Under the pieces are notes generated by a model that had not been told where the DNA came from, ran no database searches, and worked only from the letters and a program-made list of their open reading frames with translations. From Achromobacter deleyi (lineage in GTDB: Bacteria > Pseudomonadota > Gammaproteobacteria > Burkholderiales > Burkholderiaceae_B): a DNA stretch of 54,944 bases. Each line of letters begins with the position of its first letter. Position 1 is the stretch's first letter. The DNA lies in the NCBI RefSeq assembly GCF_902859705.1, contig NZ_CADIJO010000034.1, forward strand, positions 1-54,944, written 5' to 3'. The translations under genes and the position numbers were made by a program. Below are positions 26,454-35,172 of the stretch, one piece after another.

Positions 26454-28799
26454 ATGTCTTTTCGCCGGATGTTTCATCACAAAAAGGGTGTACTGCCGGG
26501 CATAGTGCCGAGTCTGATCGCCGCATTGCTGCTTCCAGGCATGGCCCACGCCTTCGACCCTTTTGTCGTGCGGGATATCCGCGTAGAGGGTATTCAACGA
26601 ACCGACGCCGGCACCGTCTTCGGTTATCTCCCCGTTAAAGTCGGCGAGAAATTCACCGAAGAAGAAGCCACCGAAGCCATCCGCCGCCTTTATGGCACGG
26701 GTTTCTTCACCGACGTGCAGATCCAGACCGACAATAATGTCGTGGTCGTGGTGGTGCAGGAACGTCCGACAATCGCCTCCGTGAATTTCAACGGCATGCG
26801 CGAGTTCGACTCGAAGGCCATCACCAAGTCGCTGGGGCAGGTGGGTTTCGCCGAGGGCCGTATTTTCGACCGCTCGATGCTCGAACGCGCCGAATACGAA
26901 CTCAAGCAGCAGTACCTGTCCAAGGGCAAGTACGGCGTCGAAGTGACGTCCACCGTCACGCCGCTGCCGCGCAATCGCGTCGGCGTGAGCTTTGACGTGT
27001 TCGAAGGCTCGGTCGCCCGCATCCAGGAAATCCGCTTCGTCGGCAACAAGGCTTTCTCGGAAAGCGATCTGCTCGACGAGTTCAAGCTGACCACGCCCGG
27101 CTGGCTGACCTGGTACACCGACACCGACAAGTATTCCCGCGAAAAGCTCGAGGGCGACCTCGAACGCCTGCGTTCGTTCTACCTGGACCGCGGCTACCTG
27201 GAATTCTCGGTCGAGCCGCCGCAGGTCACGATTTCGCCGGACCGCAAAGACATCCGCATCACGATCACCGTGCACGAAGGCGAGCCCTACAAGGTTCGCA
27301 GCGTCAAGCTGGCGGGCAACCTGATTGGCCTGGACAAGGAAATCAACGCCCTGGTCAAGGTCAAGCCCGACGAGACGTTCTCGGCCGCCAAGGCCAACGA
27401 TTCGGCCAAGGCCATCACCGATTACCTGGGTGAGCTGGGCTACGCGTTTGCCAACGTCAACCCGAACCCGCAGCTGGACCGCGCCAAGCACGAAGCCGAC
27501 CTGACGTTCTACGTCGACCCGAGCCGCCGTGTGTACGTGCGCCGTATCCAGATCGGCGGCAACACCCGCACGCGCGACGAAGTCGTGCGCCGCGAAATGC
27601 GCCAGCAGGAAGCCGCGTGGTACGACGCCAAGGACATCAAGACGTCCCGCGACCGCGTCGACCGCCTGGGCTACTTCAGCGACGTCAACGTCAAGACCGA
27701 CCCTGTGCCCGGTTCGCCCGACCAGGTCGACGTCAACGTCGACGTGAAGGAAAAGCCCACCGGCATGATCAACCTGGGCGTGGGCTACGGCTCGTCCGAA
27801 AAGGCCATTCTGTCGGCCGGTATCAGCGAAGACAACGTCTTCGGCAGCGGCACCAACCTGACGCTGCAACTGAACACCAGCAAGTCCAACCGCGCCGTGG
27901 TGCTGTCGCACACCGACCCGTACTGGACCAAGGATGGCATCAGCCGCACCACGTCTGCGTACTACCGCGTGACCGAGCCCTGGAACAACAACGACGGCGA
28001 CTACCGCGTCAAGTCCATGGGCCTGGGCATGAACTTCGGCGTGCCTATCTCTGAATATGACCGGATCTTCCTGGGCGCCAACCTCGAGCGCAACCAGATC
28101 GATCTGTTCTCGAATTCGCCGCTGGCCTACCAGAAGTTCGTCAATCAATACGGTGACTCGACCAACTCGGTCATCTTCACCGCCGGCTGGTCCAACGACA
28201 CCCGCGACAGCGCCCTGGCGCCGACCAAGGGTTCGTATACCCGCCTCAAGAGCGATCTGTCGACGGTGGACCTGAAGTACTACATGCTGACCGGTCAGCA
28301 GCAGTACTTCATCCCGCTGGGCGGCTCGTACACCCTGGCGCTGAACGGCATGGTCGATTGGGGCCAGAGCTACGGCGGCAAGGACTACCCGATCATCAAG
28401 GACGTGTACGCGGGCGGTATCGGTACCGTGCGGGGTTACGAAGGTTCGTCGCTGGGTCCGCGCGACTCGATCACGGGCGACTACCTGGGCGGTTCGCGCC
28501 GCATCGTGGCGAACGCGCAGCTGTACCTGCCGTTCCCGGGCGCATCCAAGGACCGCACGCTGCGCTGGTTCATCTTCAGCGACGCGGGCCAGGTCGGCGC
28601 GGGCAGCGGCCTGTCTTGCACCAACGGCAAGCCGGGCAGCGAGGTCGACGATCCTTGCGGCTGGCGCTTCTCGGCAGGTATCGGCCTGTCGTGGCAGTCG
28701 CCGATGGGTCCGTTGCAACTGTCTTATGCCCGTCCGCTCAATGCCAAGCCGGGCGACGACAAGCAGGCCTTCCAGTTCCAGATCGGAACCGGATTCTAA
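26454..28799 (+). CDS. bamA: Outer membrane protein assembly factor BamA
   Basis: A 781-aa Omp85 protein, the essential core of the BAM complex. Signal peptide ending MAHA (about residue 32), then five POTRA domains (about 35-430; for example FVVRDIRVEGIQRTDAGTVF, RVYVRRIQIGGNTRTRDEVVRREMRQ), then a 16-strand barrel ending in Phe. The lid motif is GTVRGYEGSSLGPRD, matching the conserved VRGF/Y-type loop. The barrel-sealing C-terminus is FQFQIGTGF. Start at ATG 26454; an upstream in-frame codon at 26430 is not supported. Confidence 0.97.
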   Translation: MSFRRMFHHKKGVLPGIVPSLIAALLLPGMAHAFDPFVVRDIRVEGIQRTDAGTVFGYLPVKVGEKFTEEEATEAIRRLYGTGFFTDVQIQTDNNVVVVVVQERPTIASVNFNGMREFDSKAITKSLGQVGFAEGRIFDRSMLERAEYELKQQYLSKGKYGVEVTSTVTPLPRNRVGVSFDVFEGSVARIQEIRFVGNKAFSESDLLDEFKLTTPGWLTWYTDTDKYSREKLEGDLERLRSFYLDRGYLEFSVEPPQVTISPDRKDIRITITVHEGEPYKVRSVKLAGNLIGLDKEINALVKVKPDETFSAAKANDSAKAITDYLGELGYAFANVNPNPQLDRAKHEADLTFYVDPSRRVYVRRIQIGGNTRTRDEVVRREMRQQEAAWYDAKDIKTSRDRVDRLGYFSDVNVKTDPVPGSPDQVDVNVDVKEKPTGMINLGVGYGSSEKAILSAGISEDNVFGSGTNLTLQLNTSKSNRAVVLSHTDPYWTKDGISRTTSAYYRVTEPWNNNDGDYRVKSMGLGMNFGVPISEYDRIFLGANLERNQIDLFSNSPLAYQKFVNQYGDSTNSVIFTAGWSNDTRDSALAPTKGSYTRLKSDLSTVDLKYYMLTGQQQYFIPLGGSYTLALNGMVDWGQSYGGKDYPIIKDVYAGGIGTVRGYEGSSLGPRDSITGDYLGGSRRIVANAQLYLPFPGASKDRTLRWFIFSDAGQVGAGSGLSCTNGKPGSEVDDPCGWRFSAGIGLSWQSPMGPLQLSYARPLNAKPGDDKQAFQFQIGTGF

Positions 28800-28820
28800 G
28801 CGTCGCGTTACGCTTGAAAA

Positions 28821-28852
28821 CAAGGGAGGGGGCCCTCGGCCCGGCTCCCTTG
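28821..28852. repeat. Hairpin between bamA and skp
   Basis: CAAGGGAG (28821-28828) pairs with CTCCCTTG (28845-28852); the loop is GC-rich. A T-run is lacking, so it is at most a partial terminator or an mRNA-processing stem. Confidence 0.45.
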
Positions 28853-28908
28853 CCGTTTAGTGGCACAATACACACTTTGGCTTTGCCTTACTGGAAGGTG
28901 AGATTTTC

Positions 28909-29469
28909 ATGATGTCTGATTTCGCACTTAAATCATCGAATTCGCCGCGCGCAAAACGTCGTGGCAAGCTGGGCGGCTCCATTGCCCTGGTGGGTGCGCT
29001 CATTCTCGGTTCCGTTGCGGCGGTGCCCGCTCAGGCTCAAACCACCAAGATCGGCTTCGTCAATACCGAGCGGATCCTGCGTGAGTCCGGTCCGGCCAAG
29101 ACGGCGCAAAGCAAGATCGAAGCCGAATTCAAGAAGCGCGACGACGAACTGCAGCGCCTGAACACCAGCCTGCGCTCGCAAGCCGAGAAGTTCGACAAGG
29201 ACGCGCCTGTCCTGTCCGAATCCGATCGCGTCAAGCGCCAGCGTGAACTGTCCAACCTGGATACCGACCTGCAGCGCAAGCGCCGCGAATTCCAGGAAGA
29301 CTTCAACCGTCGTCGCAACGAAGAGTTTTCCGGCATCGTCACGAAGGCCAACGAGGCCATCAAGCGCATCGCCGAACAAGAAAACTACGACCTGATCATC
29401 CAGGACGCCGTGACGGTCAACCCACGCATCGACATCACCGACAAGGTGATCCAGAGCCTGGGCAAGTAA
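28909..29469 (+). CDS. skp: OmpH/Skp-family periplasmic chaperone
   Basis: A 186-aa protein with a signal peptide (cleavage after AQA, about residue 43) and a coiled-coil body rich in Lys, Glu, Arg and Gln (about 65-150: KIEAEFKKRDDELQRLNTSL ... LQRKRREFQEDFNRRRNEEF). It begins after cleavage with TTKIGFVNTERILRESGPAKTAQ, typical of OmpH. Skp trimers hold unfolded outer-membrane proteins in transit to BamA, encoded just upstream. A second ATG at 28912 is equally usable; the AAGGTGAG site precedes both. Confidence 0.93.
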   Translation: MMSDFALKSSNSPRAKRRGKLGGSIALVGALILGSVAAVPAQAQTTKIGFVNTERILRESGPAKTAQSKIEAEFKKRDDELQRLNTSLRSQAEKFDKDAPVLSESDRVKRQRELSNLDTDLQRKRREFQEDFNRRRNEEFSGIVTKANEAIKRIAEQENYDLIIQDAVTVNPRIDITDKVIQSLGK

Positions 29470-29480
29470 GTCTTAGCCGT

Positions 29481-30575
29481 ATGCCGGTTTTACTGGATCT
29501 TGCCCGCGCGCCTACGCTCGAATCGCTGCTGAGCGCCGCCAATACCCAGGGCATGGACTGGCGCGTCAGCGCGCCTGCCGGGGCAGACCCCTTGCGGGTC
29601 TGCGGCATCGGCACCCTGGCTTCGGCGGGCAGCCAGGAAATCACTTTCCTGGCCAATCCCAAGTACCAGAGCCAATTGGCCACCACGCAAGCCGGGGCGG
29701 TCATCGTCTCGGCCGAGGTGGCCGAAGCGCTCGAGGCGGGCGATGCCCGGCCGCCGTTTGCGCTGGTCGTCTGCAAGCATCCCTATCTGCTGTATGCGCG
29801 GGTCGCGCAGTGGTTCGATGCCGCCCGGCGTCCGGCGCTGCCGGCCGCCACGCATCCTTCCGCCGTGGTGGCGGCTGACGCCACCATCGAAGCGGATGTG
29901 CGCATCGGCCCCCATTGCGTCATCGAGTCGGGTGCCCGCATCGGGCGCGGTTCGGTGCTGGGGGCAGGCTGTGTCATCGGGGTGGGCTCGTCCATCGGGC
30001 CCGACAGCCGGTTGCACGCCCACGTCACGCTGTACGAAGGCGTGAAGGTCGGCGCCCGCGCCATCATCCACAGTGGTGCGGTATTGGGCGCTGACGGCTT
30101 CGGTTTCGCGCCGGACCCATCGCTGGGCAAGGGCGCCTGGGGCAAGATTCCCCAGCTGGGCGGCGTGTCGGTCGGCGACGATGTCGAAATCGGGGCCAAT
30201 ACCACGGTCGATCGTGGCGCCCTCGAAGACACCGTCGTTGCCGATGGCGTCAAGCTCGACAACCAGATCATGGTGGCCCACAACGTGCGCATCGGCGCCC
30301 ATACGGCCATTGCGGCCTGCGTGGGCGTGGCCGGGTCCACCACCATCGGCGAACGCTGCACCATCGGCGGCGCCTCGATGCTGTCCGGCCACCTGACACT
30401 GGGCGACGACGTGCATATTTCGGGCGGCACTGCGGTGACGTCCAATATTTCGAAGCCTGGCCGCTATACCGGGGTGTACCCGTATGCGGAACATGGCGAA
30501 TGGCAGCGCAACGCCGCCGTGATACAACAGTTGGCGCAATTGCGCCGCCGCGTGCGGACGCTGGAAAAAGACTAG
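29481..30575 (+). CDS. lpxD: UDP-3-O-(3-hydroxyacyl)glucosamine N-acyltransferase LpxD
   Basis: A 364-aa lipid A enzyme that N-acylates UDP-3-O-acyl-glucosamine using acyl-ACP. The N-terminal uridine-binding domain (about 1-115) includes CGIGTLASAGSQEITFLANPKY; a left-handed beta helix of hexapeptide repeats follows (about 130-330), with GADGFGFAPD and the catalytic-histidine region LDNQIMVAHNVRIGAHT, and a C-terminal helix (AAVIQQLAQLRRRVRTLEKD). It has 11 bp from skp and belongs to the lipid A operon. Confidence 0.97.
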   Translation: MPVLLDLARAPTLESLLSAANTQGMDWRVSAPAGADPLRVCGIGTLASAGSQEITFLANPKYQSQLATTQAGAVIVSAEVAEALEAGDARPPFALVVCKHPYLLYARVAQWFDAARRPALPAATHPSAVVAADATIEADVRIGPHCVIESGARIGRGSVLGAGCVIGVGSSIGPDSRLHAHVTLYEGVKVGARAIIHSGAVLGADGFGFAPDPSLGKGAWGKIPQLGGVSVGDDVEIGANTTVDRGALEDTVVADGVKLDNQIMVAHNVRIGAHTAIAACVGVAGSTTIGERCTIGGASMLSGHLTLGDDVHISGGTAVTSNISKPGRYTGVYPYAEHGEWQRNAAVIQQLAQLRRRVRTLEKD

Positions 30576-30646
30576 GGCGCTGTCACAGCCGCCCTGGCGC
30601 GTCCGGCGCCGCAAGATTTATCTCACTCGCAGGAATTCACAGAAAA

Positions 30647-31102
30647 ATGGAACTCGACATCAAGGGGATCATGGAGAGGCTGCCGCATCGTTACCCGATG
30701 CTGCTGATTGATCGCGTCGTCGAAATGGTGCCCGGCAAATCCATCGTCGCCATCAAGAACGTCTCGATCAACGAACCGTTTTTCAATGGTCACTTTCCCC
30801 ACCACCCGGTGATGCCGGGCGTGCTCATCGTCGAAGCCATGGCCCAAGCCTCGGCGCTGTTCTCGTTCACGGACGAAAACGGCGGCCTGAAGTGCGAAGG
30901 CTCCAAGACGGCGTATTACCTGGTCGGCATCGATGGCGCGCGTTTCCGCCGCCCCGTGGTGCCGGGCGACCAACTGCGCATCGAAGTCGAAGCCGAGCGC
31001 CTGAGCCGCAGCATCTGTAAATATCAGGCGCGCGCGACGGTGGATGGCCAGGAAGTGGCCTCGGCCAAGCTCATGTGCGCGATCCGTACTCTGGAAGAGT
31101 AA
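30647..31102 (+). CDS. fabZ: 3-hydroxyacyl-[ACP] dehydratase FabZ
   Basis: A 151-aa hot-dog-fold enzyme that dehydrates 3-hydroxyacyl-ACP in fatty acid elongation and competes with LpxA for the same pool. Seen: MERLPHRYPMLLIDRVVE, NEPFFNGHFPHHPVMPGVLIVEAMAQASALF (catalytic His in GHFP and Glu in IVEAMAQ) and RFRRPVVPGDQL. Start at ATG 30647; the longer frame from 30500 overlaps lpxD. The stop is directly followed by the lpxA ATG. Confidence 0.97.
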   Translation: MELDIKGIMERLPHRYPMLLIDRVVEMVPGKSIVAIKNVSINEPFFNGHFPHHPVMPGVLIVEAMAQASALFSFTDENGGLKCEGSKTAYYLVGIDGARFRRPVVPGDQLRIEVEAERLSRSICKYQARATVDGQEVASAKLMCAIRTLEE

Positions 31103-31897
31103 ATGGCAGGAAACATCCATCCTACCGCCGTCGTTGATCCGGCGGCGAAAATCGACCCCAGTGTGGTCATCGGCGCGTTCTGCGTCGTGGGCCCCAACGT
31201 GACGATCGGCGCCGGCACCGAGCTTGGCCCGTATTGCATGGTCGATGGCGTGACCACCATCGGGCGCGACAACCGGTTCTACCGGTACTGCTCGATCGGC
31301 GGCATGCCGCAGGACAAGAAGTACAACGGCGAGCCGACCCGGCTGGTCATCGGCGACCGCAACACGGTGCGCGAGTTCGTCACGCTGAACACCGGTACGG
31401 TGCAGGATGGCGGCGCCACGACGCTGGGCGATGACAACTGGATCATGGCCTATGTGCACATTGCGCATGATTGCCACGTGGGCAACAACACGATCCTGGC
31501 CAATTCCGTGCAGTTGGGCGGCCACGTGCACGTGGGCGATTGGGCCATCGTGGGCGGGCTGACCGGCGTGCACCAGTTCTCGCGCATCGGCGCGCACAGC
31601 ATGACGGGCGGCAACAGCTCGTTGATGCAGGATACGCCGCCGTTCGTGCTGGCCGCGGGCAATCCGTGCCGCCCCGTGGGCGTCAACGTCGAAGGCCTGA
31701 AGCGCCGCGGTTTCACGCCGGCGCAGGTGTCGGCGCTGCGCGACGCCTACAAGATCATCTACCGCCGCGGCCTGCCGCTGGACGAGGCGCGCGCCGAACT
31801 GCGTGCGCGCCAACAGGCCGAACCCGAGGTCGCCGAGCACCTGCAGACGTTGCTGGACTTCCTGGACGTCGCTTCCCGCGGCATCATCCGTCCATGA
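31103..31897 (+). CDS. lpxA: UDP-N-acetylglucosamine acyltransferase LpxA
   Basis: A 264-aa first enzyme of lipid A synthesis, moving 3-hydroxyacyl from ACP to UDP-GlcNAc. Left-handed beta-helix repeats span about 1-190 (IHPTAVVDPAAKIDPSVVIGAF) with the catalytic region MAYVHIAHDCHVGNNTILAN; the C-terminal helical domain (about 195-264) has GVNVEGLKRRGFTPAQVSALRDAYKIIYR. Begins immediately after the fabZ stop and overlaps lpxB by 4 bp (ATGA). Confidence 0.97.
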   Translation: MAGNIHPTAVVDPAAKIDPSVVIGAFCVVGPNVTIGAGTELGPYCMVDGVTTIGRDNRFYRYCSIGGMPQDKKYNGEPTRLVIGDRNTVREFVTLNTGTVQDGGATTLGDDNWIMAYVHIAHDCHVGNNTILANSVQLGGHVHVGDWAIVGGLTGVHQFSRIGAHSMTGGNSSLMQDTPPFVLAAGNPCRPVGVNVEGLKRRGFTPAQVSALRDAYKIIYRRGLPLDEARAELRARQQAEPEVAEHLQTLLDFLDVASRGIIRP

Positions 31898-33090
31898 ACA
31901 TGCGGATCGGCATGGTGGCCGGCGAGCCTTCGGGCGATCTGCTGGCCGGGCGCATCATTGCCGGTCTGCAGGAACGCGACCCCGGCGTGCTTTGCCAGGG
32001 CATCGGAGGGCCGCAGATGCAGGCCCGCGATTTCGATGCCTGGCATCCGATGCACGCGCTGACGGTGTTCGGCTACGTGGATGCGCTCAAGCGCCTGCCC
32101 AGCCTGCTGCGCACCTATCGCGACGTTCGTGAGCGCTGGCTGGCCGAGCCGCCGTCGGTGTTCGTCGGCATCGACGCGCCGGATTTCAATCTGCGCCTGG
32201 AGCACAAGTTGCGCCAGGCCGGCACGCCCACCGTGCATTTCGTCGGCCCGTCCATCTGGGCGTGGCGCTACGACCGCATCCACAAGATCCGCGAATCGGT
32301 CTCGCACATGCTGGTGCTGTTTCCGTTCGAGGAAGAGATCTATCGCAAGGAAGGCATCCCGGTGACCTACGTCGGCCATCCGCTGGCCGGCGCGGTGCCC
32401 ATGCAGCCGGACCGCGCCGCGGCGCGGGCGCGGCTGGGCATCGACCCGAACGCCCGCGTGCTGGCGATTCTGCCGGGTAGCCGTTCGTCCGAGATTCGGC
32501 TGTTGGCGCCGCGCTTTCTGCAAGCGGCGCAATTGCTGCAAAAGCGCGATCCGGCACTGCAATGCGTAGTCCCCATGGTCAACGACCAGCGCCGCGCTGA
32601 ATTCCAGGCGATCCTGGCTCAGTATCCGGTGCCGGGCCTGCGCTGCATCACCGCGAATGACCTGCACGGCGAGGGCGGCGACCGCCAGGCCCCGGTGGCC
32701 TGGTCCGTCATGGAAGCCAGCACCGCGGTGCTGGTGGCCAGCGGCACCGCCACGCTTGAAACGGCGCTGTACAAGCGCCCCATGGTGATCTCGTACGTGC
32801 TGTCGCCCTGGATGCGCCGCATCATGGCCTGGAAGTCCGGCCAAGAGCGGCCGTATCTGCCGTGGGTGGGCCTGCCCAACGTGCTGCTGCGCGACTTTGC
32901 CGTGCCCGAATTGCTGCAGGACGATGCCACGCCCGAGAAGCTGGCCGAGGCCACCTGGACGGCCCTGACCGACGAGGCCTACACCGCGCGTATCGAGGCG
33001 CGCTTTACCGCCTTGCACCAAGAGTTGCTGCGCGATACGCCAGCGCTCGCCGCCCAGGCGATCCTGGAGGTGGCCGGTGGAGCAGCCTGA
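31894..33090 (+). CDS. lpxB: Lipid A disaccharide synthase LpxB
   Basis: A 398-aa GT19 glycosyltransferase that joins 2,3-diacylglucosamine 1-phosphate and its UDP form. Motifs: GMVAGEPSGDLLAGRIIAGL near the N-terminus, IGIDAPDFN-type (FVGIDAPDFNLRLEHKLRQ), VGPSIWAWRYDRIHKIRESV, VTYVGHPLAG, LAILPGSRSSEI, and ASGTATLETALYKRPMVISY. An ATG at 31900 is an alternative. It ends inside the GTG-started rnhB (14-bp overlap). Confidence 0.97.
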   Translation: MNMRIGMVAGEPSGDLLAGRIIAGLQERDPGVLCQGIGGPQMQARDFDAWHPMHALTVFGYVDALKRLPSLLRTYRDVRERWLAEPPSVFVGIDAPDFNLRLEHKLRQAGTPTVHFVGPSIWAWRYDRIHKIRESVSHMLVLFPFEEEIYRKEGIPVTYVGHPLAGAVPMQPDRAAARARLGIDPNARVLAILPGSRSSEIRLLAPRFLQAAQLLQKRDPALQCVVPMVNDQRRAEFQAILAQYPVPGLRCITANDLHGEGGDRQAPVAWSVMEASTAVLVASGTATLETALYKRPMVISYVLSPWMRRIMAWKSGQERPYLPWVGLPNVLLRDFAVPELLQDDATPEKLAEATWTALTDEAYTARIEARFTALHQELLRDTPALAAQAILEVAGGAA

Positions 33091-33685
33091 CCTGTTCGCC
33101 ATGCCGGCCCAGCCGGCGCTGGTGACGGCCGGCGTGGACGAGGCGGGCCGCGGTCCGTTGGCGGGTGCGGTCTATGCCGCCGCGGTCATCCTGAACCCGG
33201 CGCGTCCCATCGACGGCCTGGCCGATTCCAAGGCGCTCAAGGCCGCCACGCGCGAAGCCCTGGCGCTGGAAATCCAGGCCCACGCCCTGGCCTGGTGTGT
33301 GGCCAGCGCCAGCGTGGCCGAAATCGACAGCCTGAACATCCTGCGCGCCACGCTGCTGGCGATGCAGCGCGCCGTGCAAGGCCTGGCCACCATGCCCCAG
33401 CTGGCGCTGGTGGACGGCAACCAGGCGCCCAAGCTGGGCTGCACGGTCCAGACGGTCATCAAGGGCGACGCCCTGGTGCCGGCCATTTCGGCGGCCTCCA
33501 TTCTGGCCAAGACCGCGCGCGATGCCGATCTGTTGCGCCTGCATGCCCTGTATCCGCAATACGCGTTCGACCAGCACAAGGGCTACGGCACCGCGCTGCA
33601 CCTGCAGATGCTGCGCGAGCATGGTCCCTGCGCCGAGCACCGCCGCAGCTTCGCGCCCATCAAGGCCTTTGGCGCGACGCCATGA
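33077..33685 (+). CDS. rnhB: Ribonuclease HII
   Basis: A 202-aa enzyme that nicks at ribonucleotides in DNA-RNA duplexes. Catalytic carboxylates: GVDEAGRGPLAGAVYAAAV (Asp21, Glu22), LVDGN and the later Asp in LAKTARDADLL; SKAL (GLADSKAL) and QHKGYGTALHL are family motifs. Starts at GTG 33077 within the end of lpxB; the common neighbour relation lpxB-rnhB is conserved in proteobacteria. It overlaps the next gene by 4 bp. Confidence 0.96.
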   Translation: MEQPDLFAMPAQPALVTAGVDEAGRGPLAGAVYAAAVILNPARPIDGLADSKALKAATREALALEIQAHALAWCVASASVAEIDSLNILRATLLAMQRAVQGLATMPQLALVDGNQAPKLGCTVQTVIKGDALVPAISAASILAKTARDADLLRLHALYPQYAFDQHKGYGTALHLQMLREHGPCAEHRRSFAPIKAFGATP

Positions 33686-34470
33686 AACACATCAGTTCCC
33701 GCGACAATCCCGCGGTCAAGGCGCTGGTCAAGCTGGCCGGCACCGCCGGCAAGCGCGGCGCGCCCGTGTTGCTGGACGGCGTGCACCTGTGTCAGGCATG
33801 GCTGCAACACCATGGCGCGCCGGACCAGGCCATTTTCGACATCGAGCGACTGTCGCAGCCTGACATCGCCGCGCTCGCCGCGTCGGTGCCGGACGCGCGC
33901 TGCCTGGCGCTGGACCCGCGCCTGATGCAGTCGCTGGCCAGCGTCGAAAGCGGGCAGGGCGTGGCCTTCCTGGTCACGCCGCCCAGCCCGGCGTTGCCGG
34001 ATGCCGTCGACGAGAACTGCGTGCTGTTCGACCGCATCCAGGACCCCGGCAATGTCGGCACCCTGCTGCGCACCAGCGCGGCTGCGGGCATCAAACGGGT
34101 GTTTCTGGCTACGGGCACGGCGGCCGCCTGGTCGCCCAAGGTGCTGCGCAGCGGCCAGGGCGCGCATTTTGCGTTATCCATCCACGAACACATGGATTTG
34201 CAGGCACTGGCGCCGCGCCTGGGCGTGCCGCTGGTCGCCACCGCGCTGGACGGCGCGCAGGACCTGTATGCCGGGCGCCTGCCCGCGCGTTGCGCGTGGG
34301 TGTTCGGCCATGAAGGGCAGGGCGTGGCGGCATCGCTGCTGGCGGCTGCCCAGCTCAAAGTGCGCATCCCGCACGACATGGCCGCCGTGGAATCGCTGAA
34401 CGTCGGTGCCGCCGCCGCCATCTGTCTGTTCGAACAGCGCCGCCAGGCGCTTGCCGCTGCCGCGGGCTGA
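33682..34470 (+). CDS. TrmH/SpoU family RNA 2'-O-ribose methyltransferase
   Basis: A 262-aa SPOUT methyltransferase using SAM. The substrate-binding N-terminal part (about 1-95) begins MKHISSRDNPAVKALVKLAG and has PVLLDGVHLCQAWL; the trefoil-knot catalytic domain has FDRIQDPGNVGTLLRTSAAAGI (motif 1 with conserved Asn and Arg), WVFGHEGQGVAASLL (motif 2) and VRIPHDMAAVESLNVGAAAAICLFE (motif 3). Position after rnhB is common in betaproteobacteria. The exact tRNA or rRNA target cannot be told. Confidence 0.92.
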   Translation: MKHISSRDNPAVKALVKLAGTAGKRGAPVLLDGVHLCQAWLQHHGAPDQAIFDIERLSQPDIAALAASVPDARCLALDPRLMQSLASVESGQGVAFLVTPPSPALPDAVDENCVLFDRIQDPGNVGTLLRTSAAAGIKRVFLATGTAAAWSPKVLRSGQGAHFALSIHEHMDLQALAPRLGVPLVATALDGAQDLYAGRLPARCAWVFGHEGQGVAASLLAAAQLKVRIPHDMAAVESLNVGAAAAICLFEQRRQALAAAAG

Positions 34471-34496
34471 TTCGGTCCGCTCTTCGCTCCCTGCGC

Positions 34497-34524
34497 TTTA
34501 CCGGGGCCTGTCCCCGCTTATACT
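34497..34524 (+). promoter_or_regulatory. Promoter of the first DUF2846 lipoprotein gene
   Basis: TTTACC (34497-34502), 16 bp, TATACT (34519-34524), with a start point expected near 34531 and a leader of about 60 nt. A similar layout with the flanking sequence CTGTC-n4-CTTAT recurs at 35118-35145. Confidence 0.55.
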
Positions 34525-34589
34525 TTCGCCTGCCCGGGACGTGACGCCGCTATTGACGGCGCGCCGCCCGCTATCGAGGAGGAAAGCGC

Positions 34590-35060
34590 ATGAAGGGCTG
34601 GACCCGATTGACCCTGGCCGCGTCGGCGGCCGCGTTGTTGCTGGCAGGCTGCGCGGGGCCGCGCTACGGCGAGATCGCCGCGCAGATCCCCACCATCGAG
34701 GCCGGCAACGGCCGCATCTACGTCTACCAGCCCGCTCAGGCGGACGGCAGCGGTAGCGCCGCCGAACCCGCGATTCTGGTCGACGGCCGCAAGATCGGCC
34801 GCTCCAAGCCCGGCCGCTTCTTCTTCGTTGACCGCCCCGCAGGTAGGCATACGGTTGCCACCGCCACCGACAAGAAGGCGGGCAGGGCCGCCCTGGACGT
34901 GCCCGTGGACGTCGGCCAGACCCGCTATGTGCGCACCGAGGTCGTGTCGGGCACCCAGGTGCTGCGCCTGGAAGACGATGCCGACAAGGCGCAACAGGAC
35001 ATGGCGGGCTTGCGCTATTGGGGCGCGGGCTGGCGCGACCGCGAAAAGCTGCGTTACTGA
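34590..35060 (+). CDS. DUF2846 lipoprotein (copy 1)
   Basis: A 156-aa predicted lipoprotein: signal peptide with lipobox LLAGC and lipidated Cys21, Ala at +2 (no inner-membrane retention signal by the E. coli rule). The DUF2846 domain follows: GNGRIYVYQP, ILVDGRKIGRSKPGRFFFVDRPAGRHTV, DVGQTRYVRTEV and LRYWGAGWRDREKLRY. It is one of four paralogues in a row. Function of DUF2846 proteins is unknown. GAGGAGG gives a strong ribosome site, and promoter and hairpin surround it as a separate unit. Confidence 0.85.
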   Translation: MKGWTRLTLAASAAALLLAGCAGPRYGEIAAQIPTIEAGNGRIYVYQPAQADGSGSAAEPAILVDGRKIGRSKPGRFFFVDRPAGRHTVATATDKKAGRAALDVPVDVGQTRYVRTEVVSGTQVLRLEDDADKAQQDMAGLRYWGAGWRDREKLRY

Positions 35061-35072
35061 TCGACTTGAGGG

Positions 35073-35119
35073 GCCTGCCTGGGGCGCGTGCCGGGCAGGC
35101 GACAGGCTATTATTTTTTT
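35073..35119 (+). terminator. Possible terminator after DUF2846 copy 1
   Basis: GCCTGCC (35073-35079) pairs with GGCAGGC (35094-35100); a seven-T run follows only 12 nt later (35113-35119). The distance is unusual for an intrinsic terminator, so termination may be partial. Confidence 0.4.
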
Positions 35120-35145
35120 GTAAAAAACTGTCGCACTTATATACT
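35118..35145 (+). promoter_or_regulatory. Promoter of the second lipoprotein unit
   Basis: TTGTAA (35118-35123), 16 bp, TATACT (35140-35145), 28 bp before the ATG at 35173. It shares the CTGTC-n3-CTTATA context with the promoter at 34497-34524, suggesting common control of the two units. Confidence 0.55.
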
Positions 35146-35172
35146 TCAGCCTTTTGTCATTCCGAGGTGTCC

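Noticed and set aside
26448..28823. A 791-codon open frame antisense to bamA
   Set aside because: It mirrors bamA exactly, has biased His/Val/Asp/Gln composition typical of antisense frames in GC-rich genes, and no family signature. The same applies to the antisense frames over ppsA (38277-40472), fliD (1354-2709), purF (10871-12217) and glnD (14341-16422).
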